A stretch of 64,000 nt of DNA from Eriocheir sinensis (taxonomy: Eukaryota > Arthropoda > Malacostraca > Decapoda > Varunidae), in NCBI RefSeq assembly GCF_024679095.1, contig NC_066522.1:7607114-7671113 (forward strand), given 5' to 3'. Below the pieces are notes generated by a model. The model was not told the DNA's origin and searched no databases. It worked only from the letters and a program-made list of their open reading frames with translations. This document shows positions 26,311 to 60,455 of this stretch, piece after piece (the stretch's first letter is position 1; the number at the start of each line of letters is the position of its first letter). The position numbers and the translations under genes were made by a program.

Positions 26311-26559
26311 TTTGCCTAACCTAACCTACATAACCCCATCATAACCATACCAGCGTCGCCATTGCATGGGAAAATGTCACTGTGGCAGTTGTAGTTAGAT
26401 TGCTATGTCAGGTTTGTTTAAATTAGGTTAGTTTCTAACCATGTTCATCTTCATACTGTAATTAAAGGGCATGAATTTGAGCCCTTGAACCACAACATGA
26501 AGGCATTAAATTTGTTATTTTGAAGTGGAGCTAAACCCCACATTTACCCTCTAAGCTTG

Positions 26560-27200
26560 AGCTAGAGAGAAGAGGGAAACGTGTGGACTGGAGGTGCTGC
26601 TCCTGAAATTTCAGCCTCATCCAGTACTGTGCCACAAGGAGTGTCAAGGCGCCTGCCTGTCCTGACACTGGACGAGGCATGGCCCCACACAACAGTGGGC
26701 CCACTCAACGCTAGTAGGCGGAGAACACCACTCCCCACCCACGGCGGCGCCCCGCTCACCCAGCCCTCCTCTGGCAGTGCTCTGGGCTGCGTCAGAGCTC
26801 AGGGATAATGTCACGGCACACACTGCACAGGCACGCAGCGGGGTTTAGTGTGCCTGGACGCAACACAGCACCCTCCCGCCAGCTGTCACCGCCGCGCGGC
26901 TCCACACACGGTCGGTGACACACCACATACAGCACAGCGGCCACAGCCCCGCCGCCCTCACCGTGCTGCCGGGCCGGGCGCCACGGGTCCTCGCCCAACA
27001 CTTCCCTGGCTCGTGTCCGTGTCCCCAATTTGCAGGGTCTGGCCCAGACGCGGCACTAACACGCAGTTACGGACGAATGTGGCGCCACAGGACGGGATCA
27101 GCTGACTGTAATGAAGGGCTGAGTGACGTCACAGGCTTTTTGTTGCCGGGGTTGCCGCGCCGCGCCACATGGCGCACACCCTCGCGTGTTTTAATAATAT
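26560..27200 (-). promoter_or_regulatory. CpG-rich promoter candidate for ADISSP
   Basis: A sharp rise in GC and CpG in an AT-rich region, about 2.7-3.2 kb upstream of the ADISSP start exon on the same strand. On the minus strand CAGCACG followed by GTGAGGGCGG (exon end near 26962) is a strong splice donor that could end a 5' UTR exon. Open frames here look incidental. The region could also serve a plus-strand transcript. This is inference from composition. Confidence 0.4.
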
Positions 27201-27284
27201 CAACGTTCTTGATTCAGTGTTGTGCAGCTTGTAAAATACTGGACATTACGACCTTGGCTCATTCTCTATGTAAATACTGGGTCC

Positions 27285-27383
27285 TATATATCTGTACTGC
27301 CTGGGGGTTGGGATGGCATGCTCCTCCCTTCTCCTTTGTTGTTTTACTTGCAACAATAAACTATCAATCAATCAATCAATCTT
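27285..27383 (+). mobile_element. LINE 3' end with AATAAA and (ATCA)n tail
   Basis: GTACTGCCTGGGGGTTGGGA, then CAACAATAAACTATCAATCA and further ATCA repeats. A gene-like poly(A) signal followed by a 4-bp repeat is typical of CR1/RTE-like 3' ends. Confidence 0.6.
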
Positions 27384-27900
27384 AGGGGTTTTGAAGCCTC
27401 ATTTGTTGTGCGAATGAATAATACCATAATATGCCCAATGACTAAAATGCGACGAAATGTGGAAACACAGGCCCAGGGAGATCGAGCTTAGAGGAAGAAA
27501 ATTCTTCCTCAAGGGTTGAGTGCACAGAGTTGAGTGTGGTCGAAGGGGATGGCCGACTCCCGGTGGGAGGTTATAACCTGTCTAAGCAATCCAAGGGGGC
27601 CCAAGCCCCCAGGTAGTAAGAGCGAGTAGCCGTCGGGCTACTCCGCCGCGGATTAGCTCACATTTCATGGCTATGTTCACACTTGTTCGGATTTCTACAC
27701 TGTGTAACTACTGCGGTTTCCCGGGAGGTATGAAGGTTATTTTAAGACAAGAGCGCGTTAATAACAATCTTTATCCAACTGCCATGGTCATACTATATGG
27801 TTGTTATTAATTTGCACAACGAATGATGACTCAAAACACTCAAATGAATTAAAGAAAACAATGCATAGAAAAAAAGCCAAAATAGGAAGAAGCAATAGAG
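27384..27900. other. No gene seen
   Basis: Contains a GC-rich stem-like stretch with AGGGGGCCCAAGCCCCCAGG near 27594-27625 and GTAGCCGTCGGGCTACTCC near 27626-27650. It is otherwise unassigned. Confidence 0.3.
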
Positions 27901-27907
27901 GAAACAG

Positions 27908-27909
<2 letters not shown>

Positions 27910-27948
<39 letters not shown>

Positions 27949-28075
27949 AAAAAAGGGCTTATAGCCTGATAGTAACTACCCAAAGATCGGCTATAATGAG
28001 CTTGTTCTAATTGGAAGGGTACCTCCTTGCGGTGACGAGTCCAGCTTGTAAATTTTACACGCACACACACACAGC
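27910..28075 (+). mobile_element. Diverged CA-tail SINE 3' fragment with (CA)n
   Basis: A (CA)n tract at 27911-27946 precedes CTACCCAAAGATCGGCTATA, then GGGTACCTCC, GACGAGTCCAGCT and another CA run (28060-28074). These are the 3' landmarks of SINE family B (compare 36110-36208). Confidence 0.5.
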
Positions 28076-28240
28076 CCTGTTTACACACCTACACTAACTA
28101 GACCAAGGTGACTCTCAGAAGCAGGGGCGTGTGTCGGTGAATAAAGACAAAGTATGAAGTATGAACACCGCTACAGACAGGGGCTAAACTGGGCATCCTA
28201 AACAGCCGGCGCCTCCTCATGAAGAGTTCAGCGCTTGGTG

Positions 28241-28242
<2 letters not shown>

Positions 28243-28287
<45 letters not shown>
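28243..28287 (+). repeat. (TC)n microsatellite
   Basis: Pure CT dinucleotides. Confidence 0.97.
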
Positions 28288-28289
<2 letters not shown>

Positions 28290-28290
<1 letters not shown>

Positions 28291-28640
28291 CATTTATAAG
28301 GAAATTTACTCTTACCGTGCTTTCGAAATAATTACAGAGCTCAGCAAATGCAAATCTCCCAGCCACTCAGCCAGCCAGTTAGGCAGTACTCCTTCCTCTG
28401 GCGCTGTCTCTGTCTCACTGCTCTTGACAAACTGGTTTCGACTTCTACACAACAACAACACACATACCTGTTCTAGAGTTACCAGTACTTTCAACCAGTG
28501 CAGGCTACAACTCAAGACAGGTATAATCAGCGTGGTTCAGCGTAGAGACGTGTGCTTCGGGACCTCTTTTGAAGGGATTGAAACTCTACAATGTGAAATG
28601 CGTATGGTGGCAAGAATACGTATTTAGTCAGCTTTGGAGG
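28290..28640. other. No supported gene
   Basis: An open plus-strand frame runs across 28235-28627, but it begins in the (TC)n tract. I see no splice context or recognisable family. Confidence 0.3.
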
Positions 28641-28884
28641 GTCACTCGTGTTCAATTTCAATGCTAAAGGTCACTAACGGAGTCCTTCAGAGTCCTGACA
28701 GGTAGGTTAAATATTGTGCATGTAGTGTACTATATTTTCTTTATAGTAAAAACATGCAAAGACCTTGTGCTGCGTGTGTGAGAAATAGCGGTACGTGAAA
28801 GAGTAGAAGGAAGTATTTAATGCAGCCAACCATGAACAGAAGGTGCTATCAGTTGTGATAAAAACAAGAACAAGGGCTAAGCGT

Positions 28885-28907
28885 TTTTTTTTTTTTTTTT
28901 TTTTTTT
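28885..28907 (+). repeat. Poly(T) tract
   Basis: Over 20 T, then GGCCAGCCTCG. Possibly the reverse-complement tail of a retroposon. Confidence 0.7.
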
Positions 28908-28968
28908 GGCCAGCCTCGTATATTCATTAAGCCTCTGAAGCATTCTCCTCTTTTGTGATACGGTATAA

Positions 28969-28969
<1 letters not shown>

Positions 28970-29001
<32 letters not shown>

Positions 29002-29274
29002 CAGCAGCAGCAGTAGTAGCAGCAGTAGTAGTAGTAGTAGTAGTAGTAGAAATAGAAATTGTAGTAATAGTAATAGTACCTACTATTATTAATATTATTA
29101 TTATTATTATTATTGTTATTGTTATTGTTATTGTTATCATTATTATTAGTAGTAGCAGTAGCAGGGGTAGCAGTCGTAGCAGTGCTAGCAGTAGTAGCGG
29201 TGGTGGTGGTGGTGGTAGAAGCAGTAGTAGAAGTAGTAGCAGCGGTGGTAGTAGTAGAAGTAGTGGTAGCGGCG

Positions 29275-29316
<42 letters not shown>

Positions 29317-29317
29317 A

Positions 29318-29349
<32 letters not shown>

Positions 29350-29422
29350 ATAGTAGTAGTAGTAGTAGCGGTGGTAGTAGTAATAAAAATAGGGGTGGTG
29401 GTAGTAGTAGTAGTAGTAGTCA
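28970..29422 (+). repeat. (TAG)n trinucleotide array, block 1
   Basis: GTA/TAG repeats with interruptions by GCA, GGT and TTA triplets. All three frames on both strands give long low-complexity frames; none is a gene. Confidence 0.96.
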
Positions 29423-29514
29423 TTAGCGAACAGAGTTGGGGCTAATGACCTCCAAGCTATGGAGCCCTCCATGATTATGTATCGGGAAGATAAACATGGG
29501 TAGAGGTATCATTT

Positions 29515-29542
29515 ATGTAGTAGTAGTAGTAGTAGTAGTAAC

Positions 29543-29610
<68 letters not shown>

Positions 29611-29675
29611 CAGTAGCAGTAATAGTAGTAGCAGTAGTAGTAGTGGTAGTGGTAGTAGTAGTAATAGTAGTTAGT
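29515..29675 (+). repeat. (TAG)n trinucleotide array, block 2
   Basis: Same repeat as block 1, split from it by about 90 bp of non-repeat DNA. Confidence 0.96.
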
Positions 29676-30110
29676 TTCGAACGAAGCACGAGTGAATGTT
29701 AGCGCCAGAGGGTTTTGGACTCGTGGACAAAATGCATATTTTGACATAAGGATCTTTGATCCCATGGCCCATTGCCACAGAGACCTGACCCTTGATGCAG
29801 CTCACAGAAGAAACGAACAAGAGAAGAACAGAGCATATGAAGAAAAAAGACAATGTGGACCAGGGCTCCTTCACCCCGGTAGTATTCACGACGTCAGGAG
29901 GGATGGGACCAAGGGCGCAGAGCTTCTACGCAAGACTCTCCGAAACTCTGGCGGATAAGAAACAGCAGCCAAGAAGCAGTGTGGTCGCCTGGATGAGATG
30001 CAGGCTGTCCTTCTCCCTCCTGAGGTCAACCTTGGTCTGCCCTGAGAGGAACCAGGTCACCTGCACCCAAAACCACCCGCATTGTCGACCTGGACTTTGA
30101 GGCGACGGTG
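29676..30110 (+). pseudogene. Retroelement-associated C-terminal protein fragment, frameshifted
   Basis: Starting in one frame: NEARVNVSARGFWTRGQNAY, then FDIRIFDPMAHCHRDL, then AHRRNEQEKNRAYEE. After a frameshift near 29850 it continues as DQGSFTPVVFTTSGGMGP, then SVVAWMRCRLSFSLLRSTL. I recall this conserved tail next to reverse transcriptases in many animal genomes; the W-x-FDIRIFDP region could be a nuclease-like fold. The class name is uncertain. An AATAAA follows at about 30180. Confidence 0.65.
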
Positions 30111-30309
30111 GTTGATAGTCGTATCAACCACAAGCTCTGTTAGCTTAAGAATAATATGTTTAGTTAGGTTTGTAATACTAAATAAAGATGGTTGTCGGCC
30201 ACCGTCATTGGCGGGGTGGGGCCAATGAATTGCTTTGTGAAAGGATATGAGAGAATATACCGCTCACAACGCAACTCTAATAGATGGAGGCCCGTTTGAA
30301 AAAAAAAAA

Positions 30310-30455
30310 AGTAGTAGTAGTAGTAGTAGGAGGAGGAGGAGGAGGAGGAGGAGGAGGAGGAGGAGGAGAAGGAGGAGGAGGAGGAGGGGAAGGGGAAGGA
30401 GGAGGAGAAGGAGGAGGAGGAGTAGGAGGAGGGGAAGGAGGAGGAAGAGGAGGAG
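30310..30455 (+). repeat. (TAG)n-(GGA)n array
   Basis: TAG repeats pass into GGA repeats with occasional changes. The Arg/Gly/Leu-rich frames here are artefacts. Confidence 0.95.
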
Positions 30456-30894
30456 CAGATGTTGTAGGTCAGACGTAATTGCCATGCTTGTCATTTAGAT
30501 ATGTTTATCTGTGTCAACTCCCCCTGACATAGAAAGTGGACTCAGACTCACTGGATAGTTTCCCAGACTCTAGAGCAGTGAGACAACCGGGGTGGACGGG
30601 ATTTGGTAGGGGTGGGTGGATGACTGTCTTGGGCTTCACAAATGGATGGACGAGATTTGAAGAATAGTGATACGTGTGAAAAAAAATCACATATATAACT
30701 ATAGAAGTGAAATTTGTGTTGTCTGCGTTGTTTTAGTGGAATGGTTACCCCAACGGAGACGCAAGCTAATATTTGCACATTTAAGGAAATTACTAAGTTG
30801 TCAAATAATCAACCGGATGCAATAAACCACTACGCATGATCGACGTTACTCTTTAGCCCCACCCATCCTTGGATCTAATAATTTGCTCCATGGC

Positions 30895-31068
30895 TAGACA
30901 ATGCCCACACAACAGCTGAAAGTGTAAACAAAGACGCCAGTACTGGCCTCAAGATGACGATAATTGGCGTCTCGTGATTGGCGGCGTCTAGCCACCAATA
31001 CTGGCGTCAAGATGCCCGTATTGGCGGCAAGATGCCAGTAAAGTTGCCCGTGTGATAGCACCTTATGC
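30895..31068 (+). mobile_element. Possible MITE end
   Basis: ACGCCAGTACTGGCCTCAAG, GACGCCAGT and ATACTGGCGTCAAGATGCC repeat in both orientations. The stretch ends in GTGTGATAGCACCTTA, which resembles the TGTGAC-CCACCTTA ends of the Harbinger-like elements here. One end only. Confidence 0.35.
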
Positions 31069-31204
31069 CCACCCATCTGCGCGGACGGACCGGGTGAGCT
31101 GACTTCTCTCTTTCGGTCGGACTGGGGATAAAGTAATTGAGTGTTAAAAACCGAAGTCATCTAGACACTCAAGAGGCAGGGGAAACTAGATGAAAGGTAT
31201 TGGA

Positions 31205-31207
<3 letters not shown>

Positions 31208-31239
<32 letters not shown>

Positions 31240-31246
31240 GCGCGCG

Positions 31247-31286
<40 letters not shown>
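31208..31286 (+). repeat. (GT)n and (GA)n microsatellite
   Basis: GT repeats, a short CGCGCGCC spacer, then GA repeats. Confidence 0.96.
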
Positions 31287-31287
<1 letters not shown>

Positions 31288-31304
31288 ACACGCGCCAACT
31301 ATTA

Positions 31305-32190
31305 CACTGCAAAAATAGCGCTAATTTTTCAATCACGAAAGGTGTCAGGCAAGGTGACACTCTCTTCAAGACTATTCACGGCTTGCCAAGAATGGATATA
31401 TGCCTTGACAACGTTAGATTTGAAAATGACAGTCCTACCAAGTGATTCTCAGAAAAACTTACACAAAAAAATATTATGGAGTTACCTACATCGGAAGAGT
31501 TTGAATGAAGGAATATGAAGAATAAAAGGTTCATGTTCGCTTCTCAGTTGGTAAGAAAAAAAAATATTGATCGGAAGCGAAACACTTGCGACAAACGATG
31601 AGTGCAAAGTCAGCCCACGCAAAAAAAAAAAGAAAAAAAAAAAAAGATGAATTGAGACAAAGCTTTTGGTAAATGATAATATCTATAGTAATCTGACACA
31701 CTCCTCGATGAGAAAGGTATATAATCAGAGTATCCTGCTTTTATAGCCTAGACGTAGCATACGGTGCAGAGCTTTGCGTCTCCCAGGGAATCGAAAGCTA
31801 CTATGGAAATGCGCAAAGAGGAGCGGCAAGAAAAATGATGAGTTTAACAAGGAGAAACAGGAAGCAAGCATTATACATTACTTTCCATGGACGATTAAGA
31901 ACAATAACTGTACTTGAGAGGTCTTGTCATGCATATACTTTCCTTTCTTCCCTTCTTCCCATACTAACTCCCCTTCTTCCTCCCATTCCTCCCTTCCTTA
32001 CCTTCCAAATCTCCCTTTTATCATTTCCCTATAACTGGTGACAGATGGACAAAGTAAAAGGTGGCAACCCAGATATTGAAGGTTACGACAGAGAGATAAC
32101 CAGATGGAGAGATAAAATCAGAGCATTTGCAGGCGAGGAATGAAATGGCCTTAACACCAGGCAGAGAGAGGAGGAAAACGATGGTAAAGG
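31305..32190 (+). pseudogene. RTE-like LINE fragment
   Basis: Plus strand reads KGVRQGDTL (frameshifted to SSRLFTACQEWIYALTTLD), the conserved RT block before the catalytic site. At about 32040-32135 MDKVKGGNPD, then RWRDKIRAFAGEE resembles the RWRDDI-FAG tail of the same elements. Frameshifts and missing blocks show it is dead. Confidence 0.65.
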
Positions 32191-32199
32191 CCTAGTCTC

Positions 32200-35100
32200 T
32201 CAGTGTATTTGTAATGGCTAACGATGATAATGGTGATGATGGTTATGATGGTTGGATAAATTAACTAGTAAAAAAAGCGAATATTTTTCCTACTCTGTTG
32301 AATGAAATATAAAGCTTAGATTTTTAAAGAACAAAGTTTGATGATTATCTTGGGTGGACAACTTTTTATAATATATAGAACAGGTATGGACGACAAAAAA
32401 AGAGAGCACTGCCTGGAGAAGAGGCTCCCAACCAATTGCCTGTGTACCCCAAGAGCACCGCTTAATATTCTCGAGAGGTCAGCGGTAGGAGTGATGAATA
32501 ACTTGTCCGGTTACTCAAATAGTGACAGTTGTTTAAATGTTGTCGCAGGCTATCATTTCTATCCAGTGTTGGCACCCCACGTGAAGTTGTAGGGTCCGCA
32601 ATCTGTCGCCTTGTTTTGAAGGGTCACCTCATCGACAGCCAAGCACAGAGCACGACGCTCGATAAAAACATCCGTCCAAGTGTCGTTGGTATTAAACTTT
32701 GTTACGAAAAGTAGTAAGAGTCACCAAGGCCAAGCAATCCACTAAGCAGAAAATGTAATATGGTGATTTTATGTGCTCAGTAATACTCTTTAGAGGCAAA
32801 GGTAAATCTGGTATTCTGGAATCTGGTATTACAACTTGATTTAAATACGGAGTTTACGATCTTTATCACTTATACCTCCTTATCATAATCTGGGTATGCG
32901 GGAGAGATTTTACCTTGAACTTCAAGTTGAAGGCCAGTTTGGTTGGCGAGGGGCATTGGCCTATAAGTGCGACGTTAATAATGTTGTGGATAGTGAGGCG
33001 ACATGTGTATAACAGTTTGGGTTCGTGATGGGAGCTTATCGTGATTTGAGGTTTTTGACCTGAAAAAGGTTAGGAACCCCTGCGGCAGGTGACTGATTTT
33101 TCGAAAAGTTATAGGTTTTCCCGTAGACTTTTTGAAGAATGTTGGTATGTCAGAGACCTCTAAATTACGGTCCTATAATAGGGGATTTAGACCTGTGGAT
33201 GACAGTGGGCTACTTAGCAATGGGCATGTGTGACTGCGGGTTACGCGGGAGTGGGTGACATGGGTGATAGAGCGCAGCATTATTGTATTCTACACTACTG
33301 CGGTACAACAAAAATAAATTTGCAGGAACTTCATTGAAACCTGTTGCAGACACGAAAACTACAAAAGTGGGTTTGGGTATACTTTGGAAAGATAACTAAT
33401 CCCTCTATCAAGTAAGACTTCATGGTAAAATAGTGAGGTAAGAGAACATTCAATGGCATGGCTTTTCTATGCCAACTCTTAAAACGTGTCGCCACCTCAC
33501 CACCTGGTACACCTGTTTTAAAAGTCTCTCGTGGATATTACTGAAATTTTCATGGACTGTTTTGTGATCCTAGTGATAGTTTTACCCGACATGCATCTTG
33601 CTGGGAAAATCACATACGAAAGCACGGTTAATCTTCTCTATTGCCCTGGAAAATAGTCTTAATGGGAACCAGATACGTTTAAGATGCACCGACCTTAGTA
33701 TCGTCACTGATGGGCTGCGTAGATAATGAAGGGGAATGGATGTCCCGGTGTTAGTGGACTTCGGAGGGAGAGGGAAGCGAGTGACAGCTGGGTGTGTCTG
33801 GGGGGCGAGTTCAAGCACAAGCAACCTACGCAAACTATTCTCAGCACGCGCACAACCACGCGAGACCACACCTTATTTTCGGGGTAAACGTTGGTCCAGG
33901 GTGCTGTGAAGAGTAACTAACCGTTTGGTCGTAGAGTAAGCCGTAAAAGGAGTTACTCTCTCGGCAGACACACAGGGATTCCTTCACAGACGTGTCGAGG
34001 GTGTGGTGTGTAAGTCGCCTTGAGCTCAACTGTCCGTGTCCGAGGAAACTACTTGAATGGCAGTGAAGGCCACCTGCGTAGCAACCCCCAGACCTTCACA
34101 AAGGGCGCAAAAAGGAGTGACGGCGCGGTATGTTAAGACAGCAACGTGTGCAAGTCACTGTTACAGGTGAAGGCCACTGGGGACCCCGGGAGTGATGTTC
34201 AGGGTATATCAAAACAGTCATGTTCCCTTATCTCTCCGCCATTACGCGCTGAAGGTTAAAGCATGTGTATCACCACTCACCTACTTTACGTCCTTGTTAC
34301 CGTTGAAGGTCATGGGGCAGCAGGGAAGAGTGTAAGGCTCAGGAAACGGGGGAACGACCATCTTGTTATTTCCTCCACCGTTGCTAGGCTCACTGGTAAA
34401 AGTAAGAACACACTCACCTTATTTACGACTCTGCTACTCTCCAAGGCATGACAGATTAACGAAATTACACAAATCCGGTAACTTCCAGATCTCACTTCAC
34501 CGTAATTTGTTCATGGGTGAAATAACACTTGCACTCACTGTACCTGCGTCATTGTCACCCTTTACGATCACTGGACAAATACGGCAGTAAAGTGGTGATG
34601 CAGTGGAAATAGTAGCGGTCGCCCTAGAGTAATTTTTCCCCTTCCTCGTTATAGGTTTCTAGTTATAAGTCTGCAGGTACGATAATTAACAACACTACTC
34701 ACCTCATGTATTGATGTGCTTGCGTACCTAGTGAACTTAACTCTGCCATGATCCCTTTTATTCCACTTCGTCGACGAATATAATGTATGAAACGTGCCTT
34801 GGATAAACAGATGTATAATAAGATTTTACCAGTTCCAAGCAGTAGGCTACCCAGCGTTGTCTTCTATAATCTTGTTCGTCATTGTTTTTATAGTGAAACA
34901 GGATGGCAACACATACACACACACAGACGCGGAGACCTGCCAGTCCAGTTCTGAGAGGAGACAAAAACTCGCCTTCGTGTGTACGTCTATTATGTATGTA
35001 TAATATCAAAGAACAACCAGTAAGTTTAACCTAGTAGGATATTTGTATTCAAACTACGTATACTTCTACCACTACATAACTGGATCAACCGTAGTAGGAA

Positions 35101-35430
35101 ATTGAGAATACTTGTAGTTCGAACCGTTGCAAATCCATCATGAAGATACAGTAATATCGTTAGCATATAATAAACATATACCGGTAAGTACATGTCGTTA
35201 CAGGTTAGCCTATCTCAAAATGGTTGGTACATTGATTACATTGCCAGCACTTCGCAAAACCGGTAGTATACAAAGGACTACAATGGAAAAATGGAAATAG
35301 AGTGCACACTTAGACTCTGAGGCACATTGAGACGGTGGTACATTCATGGTTAGTAAAATGTAGCAGGACAGTTATGCTCCGTTCATGTTAACTGGACAAA
35401 TAAGCCCCTCCCCCTTCCCCGCAAAGAGTC
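32200..35430. other. 3.2 kb without a supported gene
   Basis: Mixed unique sequence. Several open frames of 60-95 codons exist (for example 33582-33869 minus) but none shows a recognisable family, matching splice sites or a conserved motif. Short related blocks with GTTACAGGTGAAGGCCACTG and TTACCGTTGAAGGTCATGGG near 34160-34310 hint at an old internal duplication. Confidence 0.4.
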
Positions 35431-35740
35431 TCATTAGCCAGTCCACACGCATGCCACGCCTCCCTCCTCTCTACCTTGACTGAATGTGATTGGTGAATGC
35501 TGGAGGGAGGTTGAAATCTTATTGGTGGTGGCTGAGCTGTCGTAGGCGGGGCTTGCTTGTGCGCTTAATTCGAACAGAGCATAGCGGTACACAAAACGCC
35601 ATTAGTATCAAGGTAGTCCCTGCAGGTACTTCAGAAGGGTCGGTAAATGACGCTCGTAGCCCCGAAGAGGAGAGTAAATGCTGGGATATTAGTATGATAG
35701 ATGAAGTAAGACCCCTCGACATGTTTAATTAAAGATTTCT
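35430..35740 (+). other. Promoter-like or orphan 5' exon candidate
   Basis: Contains GATTGGTGAATG and TTATTGGTGG (CCAAT-box-like), a GGCGGGGC GC box (35545-35555), then an open frame ending DARSPEEESKCWDISMIDE directly before GTAAGACC (35706). It could be a first exon of a plus-strand transcript. No following exon was found, so it stays a candidate. Confidence 0.2.
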
Positions 35741-35941
35741 TACATGAGTAATTTTATGAGGAACTTATGGATATGTAAATAAAAAGCTGCATTGGTTTAT
35801 AAAGTTACATGAAAAATAGGCTAATAAAAAATGATTTTAGTAAAGAATCTGTCTGTCTGTCTGCCTGTATGTCTGCCTGTCTGTCTGCCGTCTGTCTGTC
35901 TATGTCTTGCTCACACACACACACACACACACACACAAAAC

Positions 35942-36204
35942 ACCGCTCCGGTAGCTCAATCGGCTAGAGCGCCGCACTGTAAGGCTTCACGGCCAAACGG
36001 GCGGCGGTTCGAGCCCCGCTCAGGCCGGATTCTTTCCGTTGACTAGGAGTGGTTACTGTCCCCCCTTGACCAAGGGGGATGGGATGTGTGGTGTGTGAGG
36101 TCCTGGCAGTACCCAGAGATCGACGACAATGAGCATGCACTCGCTCGTGTCGGGAGGGTACCTGCTGGGGAACGCGAGTCCAACTCGTGATCAGGCCGTG
36201 GTGA

Positions 36205-36240
<36 letters not shown>
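35942..36240 (+). mobile_element. tRNA-derived SINE (family B) with (CA)n tail
   Basis: A tRNA-like head (GCTCCGGTAGCTCAATCGGC, B box GGTTCGAGCCC) is followed by a body with CCAAGGGGGATGGGATG, TACCCAGAGATCGACGAC, GGGAGGGTACCTGCTGG and CCGTGGTGAATTACACACAC. It ends in (CA)n (36210-36241). A reverse copy is at 44945-45215, and 3' pieces are at 42333-42475 and, diverged, elsewhere. Confidence 0.85.
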
Positions 36241-36244
<4 letters not shown>

Positions 36245-36654
36245 TAACTGACTGAAATAAATAAATCAATACCCGTACCTAATACCCAGCAAGTCTGATA
36301 CACGCACAATACAGACTTACTTACACGACCCATAACGAAACAGGAATAACAAACAACAAACAACAACAAAATGATGAAACTTCGCTAAACGTTGCTCTCT
36401 TCTCTCCATCCATCCCGCGAAGAAGACGAGGACGAGGACCAGTAGAGGAGGAGGAGGAGGAGGAGGGCGAGCGAGACGGGATGAGGCGAGTATTACTGAT
36501 ATTGCTGGTGAGGAGGAGCAGGTGGAGTCTTCTACTGGGTGATGCTCCGTCGGTAGAGTCACTTCGGCGGCAGGACAGCGACGGAGAGAGTGAATAAGGC
36601 GATCTCCGGGGGATGGTTGGCGAGGCGACGAGGGGGCCGAGGAAGGGCGATGGG

Positions 36655-37310
36655 AGAGGATGGATGGGAGTGAGTGAGTGGCGGGAGGCAGAGAGGAGAG
36701 TGAGTGGGAGGCAAAAGAGTGGCGAAAGGAAAATAGGAGAGTTGGTGGGAGAGAAGTGAGTGTCGACAGGCAGAGAGGAGAGTGGGTGGGAGATAAATCA
36801 GTGTCAGGAAGGCAGAGAGGAGAGTAGGTGGGAGATAAATTAGTGTCAGGAAGGCAGAGAGGAGAGTGGGTGGGAGATAAATTAATGTCAGGAAGGCAGA
36901 GAGGAGAGTGGGTGGGAGATAAATTAATGTCAGGAAGGCAGAGAGGAGAGTGGGTGGGAGAGAAAATAGTGGCAGGAAGGCAGAGAGGAGAGTGGGTGGG
37001 AGAGAAAATAGTGGCAGGAAGGCAGAGAGGAGAGTAGGTGGGAGATAAATTAGTGTCAGGAAGGCAGAGAGGAGAGTGGGTGGGAGATAAATTAATGTCA
37101 GGAAGGCAGAGAGGAGAGTGGGTGGGAGAGAAAATAGTGGCAGGAAGGCAGAGAGGAGAGTAGGTGGGAGAGAAAATAGTGGCAGGAAGGCAGAGAGGAG
37201 AGTGGGTGGGAGAGAAAATAGTGGCGGGAGGCAGAGAGGAGAGCGGGTGGGAGAGAAATTAGTGTCAGGAAGGCAGAGAGGAGAGTGGGTGGGAGAGAAA
37301 TTAGTGGGAG
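36655..37310 (+). repeat. 42-bp minisatellite
   Basis: About 14 units, consensus around AGGAAGGCAGAGAGGAGAGT plus GGGTGGGAGATAAATTAATG. Since 42 is a multiple of three, it keeps an open frame with a VGDKLMSGRQRGEW-like repeat. It lies downstream of the membrane-protein gene's stop codon on the other strand and is not a supported gene. Confidence 0.93.
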
Positions 37311-37668
37311 GAGTATCGTGGAGAAAGGGGGTTTAGTGGTATGGGAGAAGTGAAAGGTAAGGGAGGGTGGGCTAGAAAAAAAAAATCTTATTGAGTGGAA
37401 GATAAATGAGTGTTAAAAGGCAGAGAGGAGAGTGGGGTTGAAGGGTTTATGGTAAAAAGGAAAGAAAGAATGAGATGGGAAAGTGAAGGGGCAATGGGAG
37501 GACGGTGTGTGTATGGTGGGTAGAATAGAGGAGGACTAAGGAGTCAAGGAGAAAGGTGAGTAGTGGTGGAGGTAACAGAAAGGCTTGAGGAGTAAATCTT
37601 TAGGTGAGAGATATGTGGTGGCCATGGGGAAGAGGAGGAGGAGAGGAAGGAGGAAGGGGGAGGACCTA

Positions 37669-60453
<22,785 letters not shown>

Positions 60454-60455
60454 CT

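Noticed and set aside
28235..28627. 130-codon plus-strand frame
   Set aside because: Starts in (TC)n; the rest has no recognised motif or splice junction. Left unassigned.
28707..29445. 238-codon Thr/Asn/Tyr-rich frame and overlapping Val-rich frame
   Set aside because: Translation of the (TAG)n arrays in different frames; no splice context or conserved motif.
33582..33869. 95-codon minus-strand frame
   Set aside because: No recognisable family, no fitting splice sites and no composition shift relative to its surroundings.
36655..37310. CRISPR-like array
   Set aside because: Units are contiguous without unique spacers, and the genome is animal. The same applies to the 49-bp array at 7517-9012.
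36828..37336. Repeat protein with 14-residue units
   Set aside because: A 42-bp minisatellite stays open by arithmetic. No start context, and the frame breaks with small indels.
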